Source: an uncultured bacterium | GTDB taxonomy: Bacteria; Spirochaetota; UBA4802; JAGODF01 | NCBI GenBank assembly: GCA_937921485.1 | Contig: CAKZSV010000028.1 | Location: 1 to 45,530 of the forward strand | Reading direction: 5' to 3' | Length of the DNA stretch: 45,530 nucleotides | Part shown: positions 23,963 to 32,459 of the stretch, one piece after another | Layout of the letters: each line of letters starts with the position of its first letter | Position numbering within the stretch: the first letter of the stretch is position 1 | Notes under the pieces: generated by a model | Databases searched by the model: none | Told to the model about the DNA's origin: nothing | Seen by the model: the letters and a program-made list of their open reading frames with translations, nothing else | Made by a program: the position numbers and the translations under genes

Positions 23963-25297
23963 TCAATGGCCGGACACATGCCGGATCTTCGCTTTTTTTC
24001 TGAAAGGAATTGTCGCCTGCATCATAAGCTTTATGAGCGAATGATAGATAAGGAGGGCCATGTTGCGCGGGTCCCACGCAGGACTTTTCATACCTAGATG
24101 TCTCAGCCCGAAAATCATAAGATCGGCAACTTTCACGGGACATCCTTTGATGCGGACGATTTTTTTTGCCGCAAGTTTTCCGGAAACCCCCGCACAACTT
24201 CCCACCAGCACAACGGTTACATCCGGATGAACGACATCGCCATGATAATATCCCATCACAACCGCACTTTTTTTCGCGCGCTTGAGATTGCCCTCGTATT
24301 TTTTGTCCGCAGTGCCAAGAACGCCTTTTATAGAGCAAATACAGCCGCCATAACAGATATTGCCGCTCTCTTTGTTTGTACCCTGATAGAAGCGAATGGG
24401 GGTATCAAGCTTTTGAAGGTCCTGAAAAGGAGAGTCAATGCCGCGCATTTTATATGCAAGCTCTTCCCATGATATATCGCCGGAAATGCGAATGTCGTTC
24501 AAAGAAAGCGAACCGTATCCCCGTTCGTGTGCTTCCTTGAGATATACCACTTTTTGAGGATCGTAGCCCATTATTTTCGCGGCGACTACATCGCAGGCCA
24601 CCGGGTCGTTGGAGACAATCAGCGCGCCAAGGTGATGGGGATAAGGGCTCGATTCGAAGCCACGCCCTACGGTGATTGCATCGGTGACGATGAGATTTGG
24701 AAAGCCTACCTCAAGCAGATCGACGATTTTCTCATGAAGGCGGTCATCATGATAAAGAAAGCGCTCTTTGTGGGTGAGTATACCGATGTTGAGTTTAAGC
24801 GCATTAGTGAAATCGACCACGATATGGAATTTCAGCTTCGGCATCCAGATTTTATAGTCGGCTTCATAGAGAGATTTGGCAACGAGCATGGTTTTATGCC
24901 ACTTCGCGCGGTGAAGAGCAACTTTGCGGGTTTCTTCTTCATTGAAGTCCGATAATCGGACGCCGAGTTTTTTTGACAACTTGCGATAACCGGAATCGGC
25001 AAAAAAAAGCCGGGTCGGAATCCCGATGCCGCCCGATTCGCCGATGGTGATGTTCCCGTCGGCTTGATAATGTGTTCTAAGAGTGTTTACCATCGACTCG
25101 ATGACGACGGGGCTGGTATACGAATGATGAATATATTCCTTATTCGCCGTAACAACATTCGGTTTAATGAGTATTCTCCCCCGGGGACGCTCGCCAAGCT
25201 CTTCCATTCCCTCGCGGATAATGCCCGCGATGGTATCAATATTGTACTCATCGCATTTCCTGATGATGACGGATCGCGCAGCAGTCGATGAACTCAT
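23963..25297 (-). CDS. DUF362 protein, 444 aa
   Basis: A member of the DUF362 family, often annotated as Fe-S or ferredoxin-linked and of unknown function. Seen: GRILIKPNVVTANKE, a VESM segment, NITIGESGGIG, WMPKLKFHIVVDFTNALKLN, TVGRGFESSPYPHHLGALI and SNDPVACDVVAAKIMGYD, the last being the family's most conserved stretch. The C-terminal region has CYGGCICSIKGVLGTADKK and CPVKVADLMIFG, with several Cys that could bind a metal. Here the usual ferredoxin tail is absent and a separate Fe-S membrane protein follows. It starts 12 bp after the mtnP stop, which points to one transcript. Confidence 0.87.
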   Translation of the reverse strand: MSSSTAARSVIIRKCDEYNIDTIAGIIREGMEELGERPRGRILIKPNVVTANKEYIHHSYTSPVVIESMVNTLRTHYQADGNITIGESGGIGIPTRLFFADSGYRKLSKKLGVRLSDFNEEETRKVALHRAKWHKTMLVAKSLYEADYKIWMPKLKFHIVVDFTNALKLNIGILTHKERFLYHDDRLHEKIVDLLEVGFPNLIVTDAITVGRGFESSPYPHHLGALIVSNDPVACDVVAAKIMGYDPQKVVYLKEAHERGYGSLSLNDIRISGDISWEELAYKMRGIDSPFQDLQKLDTPIRFYQGTNKESGNICYGGCICSIKGVLGTADKKYEGNLKRAKKSAVVMGYYHGDVVHPDVTVVLVGSCAGVSGKLAAKKIVRIKGCPVKVADLMIFGLRHLGMKSPAWDPRNMALLIYHSLIKLMMQATIPFRKKAKIRHVSGH

Positions 25298-25309
25298 ACT
25301 AAATCTTCT

Positions 25310-26170
25310 CTAAAAATACTTTGGCAATATTGCCCGCAATTTCGCCACCGTCTGCGGATTTTGCTTTTCGGGCGCCGTGATGATGGCATACTTCACGGTA
25401 TCAGCGCATTCGCAGGTGCGCGCTTTTCCGGTTTCTTTCAAGATTTCCTTTACGAGATTTTTTGCTGACCGTGCGTTTTTATTGAGATTGTCGATGAGCA
25501 TCTCAACATTGACGTGCTGCTCGTCCTCTTTCCAGCAATCGTAATCGGTGCACATGCATATCATGCAGTAGCACATTTCCGCCTCTCTGGCAAGCTTGGC
25601 TTCTGGAAGCGCGCTCATATTGATGAGTCCCGCGCCCCACGAACGGTACATCTCGCTTTCCGCGCGTGTGGAAAAAGCCGGTCCTTCCATGCAGATAAGC
25701 GTTTCGTCTCGATGCATGGTGATGCCAAGTTTTTTTGCGTGTGGTGCAACAAGATCCTGCAGCCGCTGGCAGAATGGGTGCGCAAAAGAAATATGTGCTG
25801 CAACGCCATCTCCAAAAAAGGTACTCGCGCGCGCTTTCGTTCTGTCGATTATCTGGCTGGGAAGGACAAAGTCGAGCGGGCGGATGCGCTCCTGAAGGCT
25901 TCCCACGGCGGAAAAGGCAAAAATTTCCGAGCATCCGAGCATTTTAAGCGCGGCGATGTTGGCGCGGTAATTCACTTCGTGCGGAAGAATGAAATGCCCG
26001 CGACCGTGGCGCGGCAGAAATGCGGCCGTCACCCCTTCGCTTTCAGCAATGACGATGCTGTCGGACGGCGGCCCCCAGGGGGTGGTGAGAGAAATTTCCT
26101 CAAGGATGGTCAGCCCTTCGATATCATAAAGCCCCGAGCCGCCGATGATGCCCACTTTCGCTTTTTCCAT
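25310..26170 (-). CDS. mtnP: S-methyl-5'-thioadenosine phosphorylase
   Basis: Phosphorolysis of methylthioadenosine to adenine and methylthioribose-1-phosphate, part of methionine salvage and polyamine by-product recycling. Seen: KVGIIGGSGLYD, FLPRHGRGH, ILPHEVNYRANIAALK, the GPAFSTRAESEMYRSWGA block, INMSALPEAKLAREAEMCY, and TDYDCW with the Asp that contacts the purine N7. At 286 aa the length is normal. The change from the usual NMT(T/L)VPE to NMSALPE is conservative. GGAGGA precedes the ATG. It is the first gene of a likely four-gene operon. No mtnA or other salvage gene is in the window. Confidence 0.94.
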   Translation of the reverse strand: MEKAKVGIIGGSGLYDIEGLTILEEISLTTPWGPPSDSIVIAESEGVTAAFLPRHGRGHFILPHEVNYRANIAALKMLGCSEIFAFSAVGSLQERIRPLDFVLPSQIIDRTKARASTFFGDGVAAHISFAHPFCQRLQDLVAPHAKKLGITMHRDETLICMEGPAFSTRAESEMYRSWGAGLINMSALPEAKLAREAEMCYCMICMCTDYDCWKEDEQHVNVEMLIDNLNKNARSAKNLVKEILKETGKARTCECADTVKYAIITAPEKQNPQTVAKLRAILPKYF

Positions 26171-26189
26171 TCATTCCTCCGATTGTATT

Positions 26190-26198
26190 ATTATATCA
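26190..26198 (-). promoter_or_regulatory. Extended -10 promoter of the mtnP operon
   Basis: On the minus strand TGATATAAT fits the TGnTATAAT extended -10. A matching -35 is not clear. It lies about 20 bp upstream of the mtnP start, with GGAGGA between. Confidence 0.45.
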
Positions 26199-26251
26199 GA
26201 TTATTGCATCACCCAGATTAATTACATGCCAAGATGTTTTGAATTGTTTTC

Positions 26252-27856
26252 TTACCGCGATTGTCGCAATCTCCTTTTTGCTTCAATGGCCAGAAATACC
26301 GCAAGAACAAAAAGCGCAAGTGCAATTGTCGCAAGGACATAATTATTATTAATACTATTGTGATAGACCATCACCGCCAGCGCGGAGAGGGTGATGGCGA
26401 ACATAATTACCATGGGGATTTTTACGAAGAAAGCTGTTTTCCCTTTGCGGGAAAGCCATACCGTCACCGAAAGAAGCGCAAGGGCGGCCAGAAGCTGATT
26501 TGCCGAACCAAATATCGGCCATAATTTCAAGCCCTGCCCTGAGAAAACTAACATGGCGGCACATGCGACGCCTATTAACGTGACCGCATATCTGTTTTTC
26601 GCCATAAAGGGCTGAATATCATGGGGAATTCTTTTTTTCGTAAAAAATTCCTGCATGGCGAACCGCGCGAGGCGGGTTGCGGTATCGAGCGAAGTGAGAG
26701 CAAATGCGGAAACGGCAAGGGATGCGAAGGTTTTTCCGGTATTGTAGTCGATGCCGAGTCTGGTCATCATCGTGCCCAAACCATGAGCAAATATGGCGAT
26801 AGGATTTCCTTTCATTGCAGAATATTCATTTGAAAGGAGCATCGCCGCAGTGATGAGGGAAATGACCGCAAGCAGCGATTCAATGAGCATGGCGCCGTAT
26901 CCCACTACTTGCCCATCCTTTTCGCTATTGAGCTGTTTTGCAGTGGTGCCGGAAGCCACCAGCGAGTGAAAGCCGGAAATCGCGCCGCAGGCGACCGTCA
27001 CAAAAAGAATCGGGAAAAGATATCCGAGGGATTCAACATGAAATGCGGTGAACGAGGGAAGCTGGATTGAGGGATTTGCTCGGAAAACGCCCGCAAGGCC
27101 CAACAGCATCAGCGCATAGAGAATAAATGAGTTCAGATAGTCGCGCGGCTGGAGCAAAATCCATACAGGCGCAACGGAAGCAACAAAAATGTAGAGTATC
27201 AAGATTACGTACCATGCCCATAGCGGAAGGACGAGAGGAAACATATATCCGGCTATCAGTGAAAGGATTAAAAGCACAAGACCGATGATAGTGGACATCG
27301 CGAGCGACATGTTAAATTTATATAGCAATAATCCAAAAATCACAGCCACAAAAATGAAGAGCACCGATGCGCTTGCCGCCTGAGGGGTTTCTTCAAATGT
27401 TTTCCCGACAACAATGATGAACACGGCGACGACTAAAATGAGCGTTGTCCAGGAGAAGATGAGAAAGAATAATTTTCCCGTCGTGCCGATTTCATCTTCA
27501 ATGACTTCGCCGATTGACCTTCCCTGATGCCGGACTGAAGCGATGAGCGAAGAAAAATCATGCACAGCACCGATGAAAATGCCGCCGAAGAAAATCCAGA
27601 GCGCCACCGGAATCCATCCGAAAGCCGCGGCAACTATCGGCCCTATAATCGGTGCAGCGCCCGCGATTGAAGCGAAATGGTGACCGAGGAGCACGGGAGC
27701 GCGTGCGGGCACATAGTCGATGCCGTCGTACATGGTATGCGCGGGGGTTTTTTGAGCGGGGTCAATTTCGAGTTTCTTTGCGATGTAGCGGCCGTAGAAA
27801 ATATATGCAATTGAGAATATGCCGATTGCAAGAAGTATTAATGTGAGAGATGACAT
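26252..27856 (-). CDS. cstA: CstA-family carbon starvation / peptide-pyruvate transporter
   Basis: A polytopic inner-membrane protein of the CstA family; E. coli CstA and BtsT take up peptides and pyruvate. Start 27856 (MSSLTLILLAIG) is chosen because GGGAGG lies upstream; the longer ORF would include that site. Seen: YGRYIAKKLEID, YVPARAPVLLGHHFASIAGA, APIIGPIVAAAFGWIP, GAVHDFSSLIASVRHQGRSI, CGAISGFHSLVASGTTAKQL and FGSANQLLAALAL. At 534 aa it is the short form (CstA of E. coli is about 700), common outside the enterics. It is divergent from the OFA transporter gene, 211 bp apart. Confidence 0.93.
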   Translation of the reverse strand: MSSLTLILLAIGIFSIAYIFYGRYIAKKLEIDPAQKTPAHTMYDGIDYVPARAPVLLGHHFASIAGAAPIIGPIVAAAFGWIPVALWIFFGGIFIGAVHDFSSLIASVRHQGRSIGEVIEDEIGTTGKLFFLIFSWTTLILVVAVFIIVVGKTFEETPQAASASVLFIFVAVIFGLLLYKFNMSLAMSTIIGLVLLILSLIAGYMFPLVLPLWAWYVILILYIFVASVAPVWILLQPRDYLNSFILYALMLLGLAGVFRANPSIQLPSFTAFHVESLGYLFPILFVTVACGAISGFHSLVASGTTAKQLNSEKDGQVVGYGAMLIESLLAVISLITAAMLLSNEYSAMKGNPIAIFAHGLGTMMTRLGIDYNTGKTFASLAVSAFALTSLDTATRLARFAMQEFFTKKRIPHDIQPFMAKNRYAVTLIGVACAAMLVFSGQGLKLWPIFGSANQLLAALALLSVTVWLSRKGKTAFFVKIPMVIMFAITLSALAVMVYHNSINNNYVLATIALALFVLAVFLAIEAKRRLRQSR

Positions 27857-28067
27857 ATAACGCCTCCCGGTAGTAACGGTGCATATCGCAGAATGATGAA
27901 TGGAAAAAAGCAAGAAAAATATTACTTGATTTTTAATGTTGTTATTTGATGCAATCCAGAAAAGCATTTATAAACATATAGGGGAATCTCAAAAGCTCAG
28001 TGTTTTCCAATCATATATATGCATTATAGCCCTTATGCATGCTCAATAATATCGCGGGAGCCTGAAA

Positions 28068-29294
28068 ATGGAAAAAGGCAGGGAACGCTATTACAGAATC
28101 ATACCTCTTGCGGGAGGAGTTCTTGGAAGCACTACATGCGGAGCGCTTCTGTATGCATGGAGCGTGTTCATCAGGCCCCTTAATGCTGAATTTGGGTGGA
28201 ACAGGGCGGATATCGCGCTTGCTTTTGCAATTGCATGCCTTTTTTTTGGACTTATGACGTTTCCGGCTGGAAAGCTCAGCGACAAAATCGGGCCCCGAAG
28301 TGTCGTGATGATGGGGGCATTCATCCTTGGTGCAGGATTTATCAGTTCTGGTTTCATTAATTACAAGTGGCAGTTGTATTTGAGTTACGGCGTGGTAGCC
28401 GGTTTCGGCGGCGGCCTCATTTATCTTCCTCCGATTGCGACAGCCCCGAAATGGTGGCCCGACCGACGGGCACTTGCTACGGGTTTTTCCGTTGTCGGCC
28501 TGGGGCTTGGTTCATTCGTAATGGCGCCAGTTGCGACGTATATCATCGATAATTTCAGCTGGCGCAGCGTGTTTATCTATGGAGGAATTGTCATGTCAGC
28601 CATGGCGTTCATCTCATCATTGTGCCTGAAAAATCCTCCCGCCGGGTGGATGCCGGCAGGCTGGAAACCCAAGGAAAATGGCGGAAACAATCAACCGGCA
28701 TATCGCGATTACACGCATGAAGAAACGATGCGAATGCCGCAGTTCTGGCTTTTGTGGGCTGCATATTTTTGCGGTGCTTTTGCGGGGCTGATGGTTATTG
28801 GACACATAGCCGGGCATGGCACCGATAGCGGCCTCTCCTCCATGGAGGCGGCAGGCGCGGCGAGCTGGCTTGCAATTACCAACGCGATTTCGCGTATTCT
28901 CATCGGAGGTATTGCTGACCGTTTTGGAACGAAGCTCAGTTTTTTTATCATTTTTTCTCTTCAGACGGCCGCAATGCTGCTGCTGTTTCCATCCGGAAAG
29001 TTGTACTGGGCATTATGGGCTGTTTCAGCGCTCATCGGATGGAATTACGGTTCGATGTTTACGCTTTTCCCGGCAATCTGCCTGAATTATTTTGGCGCCA
29101 GAGAGCAAGGCTCAAATTATGGTTTGCTTTTCACCGCATGGGGAATTGCGGGCTTTTCGGGGCCCTTTGTAGGGGGCTATTTGAAGGATACCAGCGGAAC
29201 GTATCTTGCGCCTTTTATTGTTGCGGCGGTGATGGTGGGTATCGCGGTTTTCATTTTCATGATAATAAAAGAACCAGAGAAAATGGAAGCTTGA
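28068..29294 (+). CDS. MFS transporter, oxalate/formate antiporter (OFA) family
   Basis: A twelve-helix major facilitator. OFA-family features: [20 protein letters not shown] (helix 1), [15 protein letters not shown] (MFS signature loop 2-3), [20 protein letters not shown] and [21 protein letters not shown], and a second-half loop signature [15 protein letters not shown] members carry small carboxylates such as oxalate/formate or lactate/pyruvate; the substrate cannot be told here. The divergent CstA gene, also linked to pyruvate, makes a monocarboxylate plausible. GGGAG lies about 10 bases upstream of the ATG. Confidence 0.9.
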   Translation: MEKGRERYYRIIPLAGGVLGSTTCGALLYAWSVFIRPLNAEFGWNRADIALAFAIACLFFGLMTFPAGKLSDKIGPRSVVMMGAFILGAGFISSGFINYKWQLYLSYGVVAGFGGGLIYLPPIATAPKWWPDRRALATGFSVVGLGLGSFVMAPVATYIIDNFSWRSVFIYGGIVMSAMAFISSLCLKNPPAGWMPAGWKPKENGGNNQPAYRDYTHEETMRMPQFWLLWAAYFCGAFAGLMVIGHIAGHGTDSGLSSMEAAGAASWLAITNAISRILIGGIADRFGTKLSFFIIFSLQTAAMLLLFPSGKLYWALWAVSALIGWNYGSMFTLFPAICLNYFGAREQGSNYGLLFTAWGIAGFSGPFVGGYLKDTSGTYLAPFIVAAVMVGIAVFIFMIIKEPEKMEA

Positions 29295-29303
29295 TTTCAA
29301 ATA

Positions 29304-30527
29304 TTATTCATCTTCTTCCTTCCGGGACTCCGTATCTATAAGCGATGCCCTGGTTATTCTCCTTCCGAATTTGCTTCGAAGCTTATCGAGGACTGATTCT
29401 ATTTTTTTCTTTTTTTGAAGCTCTTTGATGCTGTCCGATTCAAACGGGAGATACTCTGTTTGGAGTGTTTCTTCTCCTTTGCATAAATTTGATATTCGGA
29501 CGCCCAGAAGCCGCACGCGCTTGTTTTTTCTGTTGAAATTTTGAAAGAGTCCAATAGCCGCATCGCGGATTGAAAACATATCGTTCACCGGATTTTCAAG
29601 CGTCTTGCTTCGCGTATGCGTCTCAAAGCCTTCAAGCCTGATTTTAAGCGTTATGGTTCTTCCGCATTTTTGTTCCCTCCGCGTGCGGCGCGCGACCTGA
29701 TCGGAAAGATCAAGAATTGTTTTTTCCATAAGCCCGGTGTCAAAGGTATCTTTTTCAAAAGTAATTTCTTCGCTTATTGATTTTATCTCCCAGTCCGGTT
29801 GAACCTCACGTTCGTCAATTCCGTTGGCTAAAAGCCAGAGATGTACACCGTGCTTGCCGAGTTTCTTTTCTAAGGTTTCAACGGGAAGGGCAGACAGTTC
29901 TCCGATGGAGCTGATGCCAGATGATGTTAAATATTCAACGGTTTTTTTTCCCGCTCCCCAGAGCTTTGAAACGGGAAGCGGCGCAAGAAAAATTTTTTCT
30001 TCACCGAAGGGGCATATTGTCAGCCCGTCGGGTTTATGCAAATCTGATGCAATTTTCGCGATTGATTTATTCGACGCAATGCCCACACTTGCGGTGAGGC
30101 CTGTTTGTTCGAAAATTTTTGCTTTGATTGCATGCCCCAGCTTATAGGGAGGTCCGAAAAGTTTTTCGGTGCCCGTGCAGTCAAGAAAAGCTTCGTCGAT
30201 GCTGATGGGTTCGATGACCGGTGAAAATTCTGAAAGTATGTCCATGATGCGGTTCGACATCTCGCAGTAGCGGCTCATGCGCGGCCGAACGAAAAAGGCA
30301 TGAGGACACCGTTTATACGCAAGAGAAATCGGCAGTGCGGAATGGATGCCGTATTTTCTGGCTTCGTAGCTGGCGGCAGAAACCACCCCGCGCCCTTTAC
30401 CTCCTTTCGGGTCGGCGCCAACTACCACGGGTTTTCCTCGTAAATCCGGGCGGTCGAGCTGCTCCACCGCTGCGAAAAACGCGTCCATATCGACATGGAC
30501 GATGATTCTCTGTGCACGTGTACCCAT
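29304..30527 (-). CDS. dinB: DNA polymerase IV (Y-family)
   Basis: An error-prone translesion polymerase. Catalytic residues: Asp13 and Asp15 in HVDMDAFFAAVE, and Asp111-Glu112 in SIDEAFLDCTG. Other motifs: KGGKGRGVVSAASYEARKYG with the steric-gate region, ASVGIASNKSIAKIASDLHKP and the little-finger domain with GRTITLKIRLEGFETHTRS. QTEYLPFE near the C-terminus could be a weak beta-clamp site, followed by a charged tail. At 407 aa it is slightly long. A TTGACA lies about 40 bp upstream of the start, with a poor -10, and no ribosome site is visible before ATG 30527, so the start is uncertain or weakly translated. No LexA box is recognisable. Confidence 0.93.
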   Translation of the reverse strand: MGTRAQRIIVHVDMDAFFAAVEQLDRPDLRGKPVVVGADPKGGKGRGVVSAASYEARKYGIHSALPISLAYKRCPHAFFVRPRMSRYCEMSNRIMDILSEFSPVIEPISIDEAFLDCTGTEKLFGPPYKLGHAIKAKIFEQTGLTASVGIASNKSIAKIASDLHKPDGLTICPFGEEKIFLAPLPVSKLWGAGKKTVEYLTSSGISSIGELSALPVETLEKKLGKHGVHLWLLANGIDEREVQPDWEIKSISEEITFEKDTFDTGLMEKTILDLSDQVARRTRREQKCGRTITLKIRLEGFETHTRSKTLENPVNDMFSIRDAAIGLFQNFNRKNKRVRLLGVRISNLCKGEETLQTEYLPFESDSIKELQKKKKIESVLDKLRSKFGRRITRASLIDTESRKEEDE

Positions 30528-30620
30528 GAGTACTATACGTAATTTAAGTAATTGAATTTGTCAATGAGAATTGCTTGAAAAACAAAAGAGATGCGATGAA
30601 GCATTATTTAAATATTGTAC

Positions 30621-30648
30621 TTGAATCATGCATGGCACATTGTATATA
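30621..30648 (+). promoter_or_regulatory. Promoter of the CQLG-repeat protein gene
   Basis: TTGAAT (30621-30626), 16-bp spacer, TATATA (30643-30648), with a TG just before the -10. It lies about 30 bp upstream of ATG 30680. Confidence 0.45.
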
Positions 30649-30679
30649 TGGGAGCAATGATCATAATGAGGAACCGGCA

Positions 30680-31114
30680 ATGACACACCGAGATGAAGGA
30701 CAATATAGAAAGAAGCACCCCGATGCGATGCATCTTGATGATGCGATTCGAAAGACAATTCAGGCGGCTGCACAAGATGGCAGGTTATCCTGTGCTCAGG
30801 CGTTTTCGATTGCAGAGAAGTGCCGCAAAGCACCGGAAGAGATTGGCCGTGCAATCGATATTCTTGAAATAAAAATATCAAAGTGTCAGCTCGGCCTCTT
30901 CGGCTATGGCAAAGGTGCAAAGCTTGTGAAGCCCGCTGACTCAATCACCCCTGAACTCGAAGAAGAGCTCAGGAAAGCGATGGTCGAAAACGGCATATCC
31001 TGTCGACAATTGTGGGAAATAGCCGATGCGCAGCGCATTTCACGGGTGGAAGCCGCCTGCGCCTGCGAAAAGCTCGGTGTGAAAATAACCAATTGCCAGC
31101 TGGGAGCGTTTTGA
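30680..31114 (+). CDS. Protein with two tandem CQLG-type helical repeats, 144 aa
   Basis: ATG 30680 has GAGGAA 6 bases upstream; the promoter at 30621 rules out the longer frame to 30575. The protein is two copies of one module. Copy 1 (about 20-72) reads AIRKTIQAAAQDGRLSCAQA ... IKISKCQLGLFGYG. Copy 2 (about 88-144) reads ELEEELRKAMVENGISCRQL ... VKITNCQLGAF. Each has three short helices that look like a winged or simple helix-turn-helix and carries a conserved Cys in each half (SC and NC/KC). I have seen CQLGLFGYG endings in unannotated bacterial proteins but know no function. DNA binding or metal sensing by the four Cys is a guess. Confidence 0.75.
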   Translation: MTHRDEGQYRKKHPDAMHLDDAIRKTIQAAAQDGRLSCAQAFSIAEKCRKAPEEIGRAIDILEIKISKCQLGLFGYGKGAKLVKPADSITPELEEELRKAMVENGISCRQLWEIADAQRISRVEAACACEKLGVKITNCQLGAF

Positions 31115-31137
31115 TATTTGAATTATATCCTTCGATA

Positions 31138-31380
31138 CTATTCGTTTTTATAATGAAAGCAAATATATTTCTGCTCGTTTGATATTCTATCGCATATAAA
31201 ATCCCGACATCCCTTCGGGCGCTCGTGATATATCGAACAGCGTCCGTCTTCGGTTAAATGAATGCAGACACGCATCATCTTTCCGCCGGCAAAAAGCAGT
31301 TTTTGCTCTCCGGTTGTAGGATGCCGGGGGCAGCAGAGAAGGAGCTTTTCATCGAAAGGACAATCATCGCATGATGACAT
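31138..31380 (-). CDS. YkgJ-like Cys-cluster protein, 80 aa
   Basis: ATG 31380 is chosen because GGTGA lies 6 bases upstream. MSSCDDCPFDEKLLLCCPRH gives Cys pairs with wider spacing than in classic YkgJ. Then come RVCIHLTEDGRCSIYHERPK and GCRDFICD, the ERPxxCRDF core shared with the protein at 7292 (EQRPRVCREF). The family's cysteines are thought to bind Zn or an Fe-S cluster. It is convergent with the CQLG-repeat gene (23 bp between stops) and lies upstream of the divergent DprA-like gene. Confidence 0.78.
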   Translation of the reverse strand: MSSCDDCPFDEKLLLCCPRHPTTGEQKLLFAGGKMMRVCIHLTEDGRCSIYHERPKGCRDFICDRISNEQKYICFHYKNE

Positions 31381-31502
31381 TATATTCACCAGAGTGCATG
31401 TTTAGTATTTCGCATTGTATGGCGGTACAATAATGGCGAAGCCGAAATACTGCAAGAGAAAAAAGGTTGCGCCCCGGCGCTGATACATGATAATGAGATT
31501 TC

Positions 31503-32453
31503 ATGCTTCTTAATGGAAAAACATTCATGAGCGATACGAAATATTGGATTGCACTCGATATGGTCAAGGGCATGGGTCCAGCGAACCTGCGGCTTGCCCA
31601 TGAGAGCCTTGCTGCATCGGGCCTCTCAGCGCGGGATATTTTCGACCTGGCGGAAGATGAAATCGTGAAGGAATTCCGCCTGAGCGAAAAAATCGCGAAA
31701 GCGGTTACAGAAGCAAAGAAGAATGTTCTCAGGGTGGAAGATGAATTGTCGTGGCTTGGAGAATCTGGAGTTGAGATTATCCTCTTTTTTGAGAAAAGAT
31801 ATCCTCAAAGGCTTTCGAATGTGTTGAAAAACACAGCGCCTCCGGTGCTTTTCGTTCTCGGAAATTCAGCGCTGCTGGATGAACACGGAGCGGCGATTCT
31901 CGGTGATATAAATGTCAGCGCAAAGGGGGCTCTGCTCGCCTCCCTTGCGGCGAAGGAACTTGTTTCATATCGCATTATGGTGATAAGCGGAATGGCGCAG
32001 GGAACGGATATGATAGCCCACGCTTCGGCGCTGCAGCATGAAGGTTCAACGATTGCGGTATTGCCGTTCGGGATGCGTCATTTTAAAATGCCTAAAGCCC
32101 TGGAAGCGTTTTACGATGAACGCAGAATGCTCTTCGTGAGCACTTTTTATCCGGATAGGGAATACTCAATTTTTAATTCGTACGAACGCAACAGAATCAT
32201 CGTTGCGCTGTCGAGGGCTGTGTTCATTGTGGAGGCACCGGCGGAAGGCGGTATTTTCGAAGCGGGAAAATCCGCAAAAAGCCTTGATGTTCCGCTTTTT
32301 GTGGCCGAATACGCGTCGTATCCGAAAAGCGCTTCGGGAAATGAAACATTGATCTCTGAATATAAGGGGATGCCTGTCCGCGGACGCAAAGAAGGAGAAC
32401 TGGTAGTGCCGAATCTTGATAAGCTTATTGCGAAAGTGAAATTCAGCGAATAA
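31503..32453 (+). CDS. Divergent DprA/Smf-like protein, 316 aa
   Basis: The N-terminal helical part (MVKGMGPANLRLAHESL) resembles the HhH/SAM region of DprA. The Rossmann core then shows ISGMAQGTDMIAHASALQHE, STIAVLPFG, FNSYERNRIIVALSRAVFIV and EAPAEGGIFEAGKSAKSLDV, all recognisable DprA positions (SG.A.G.D..AH..AL; RNRIIaglS). But the usual GxRxxS dinucleotide-loop stretch is replaced by LGDINVSAKG, and the SExPxG segment by VSTFYPDREYS. DprA loads RecA on single-stranded DNA during uptake or repair; whether this form does so is unclear. Start could be 31503 or 31527 (MSDTKYW). Confidence 0.78.
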   Translation: MLLNGKTFMSDTKYWIALDMVKGMGPANLRLAHESLAASGLSARDIFDLAEDEIVKEFRLSEKIAKAVTEAKKNVLRVEDELSWLGESGVEIILFFEKRYPQRLSNVLKNTAPPVLFVLGNSALLDEHGAAILGDINVSAKGALLASLAAKELVSYRIMVISGMAQGTDMIAHASALQHEGSTIAVLPFGMRHFKMPKALEAFYDERRMLFVSTFYPDREYSIFNSYERNRIIVALSRAVFIVEAPAEGGIFEAGKSAKSLDVPLFVAEYASYPKSASGNETLISEYKGMPVRGRKEGELVVPNLDKLIAKVKFSE

Positions 32454-32459
32454 AAGCGC

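Noticed and set aside
23901..24338. Cys/Arg-rich minus ORF near the DUF362 gene
   Set aside because: It overlaps DUF362 in another frame and has no supporting motif.
25514..26221. Plus-strand ORF over mtnP
   Set aside because: Antisense to mtnP, low-complexity charged translation.
27857..28067. Riboswitch between cstA and the OFA transporter
   Set aside because: The stretch is AT-rich with short palindromic pieces only; no known riboswitch core was seen.
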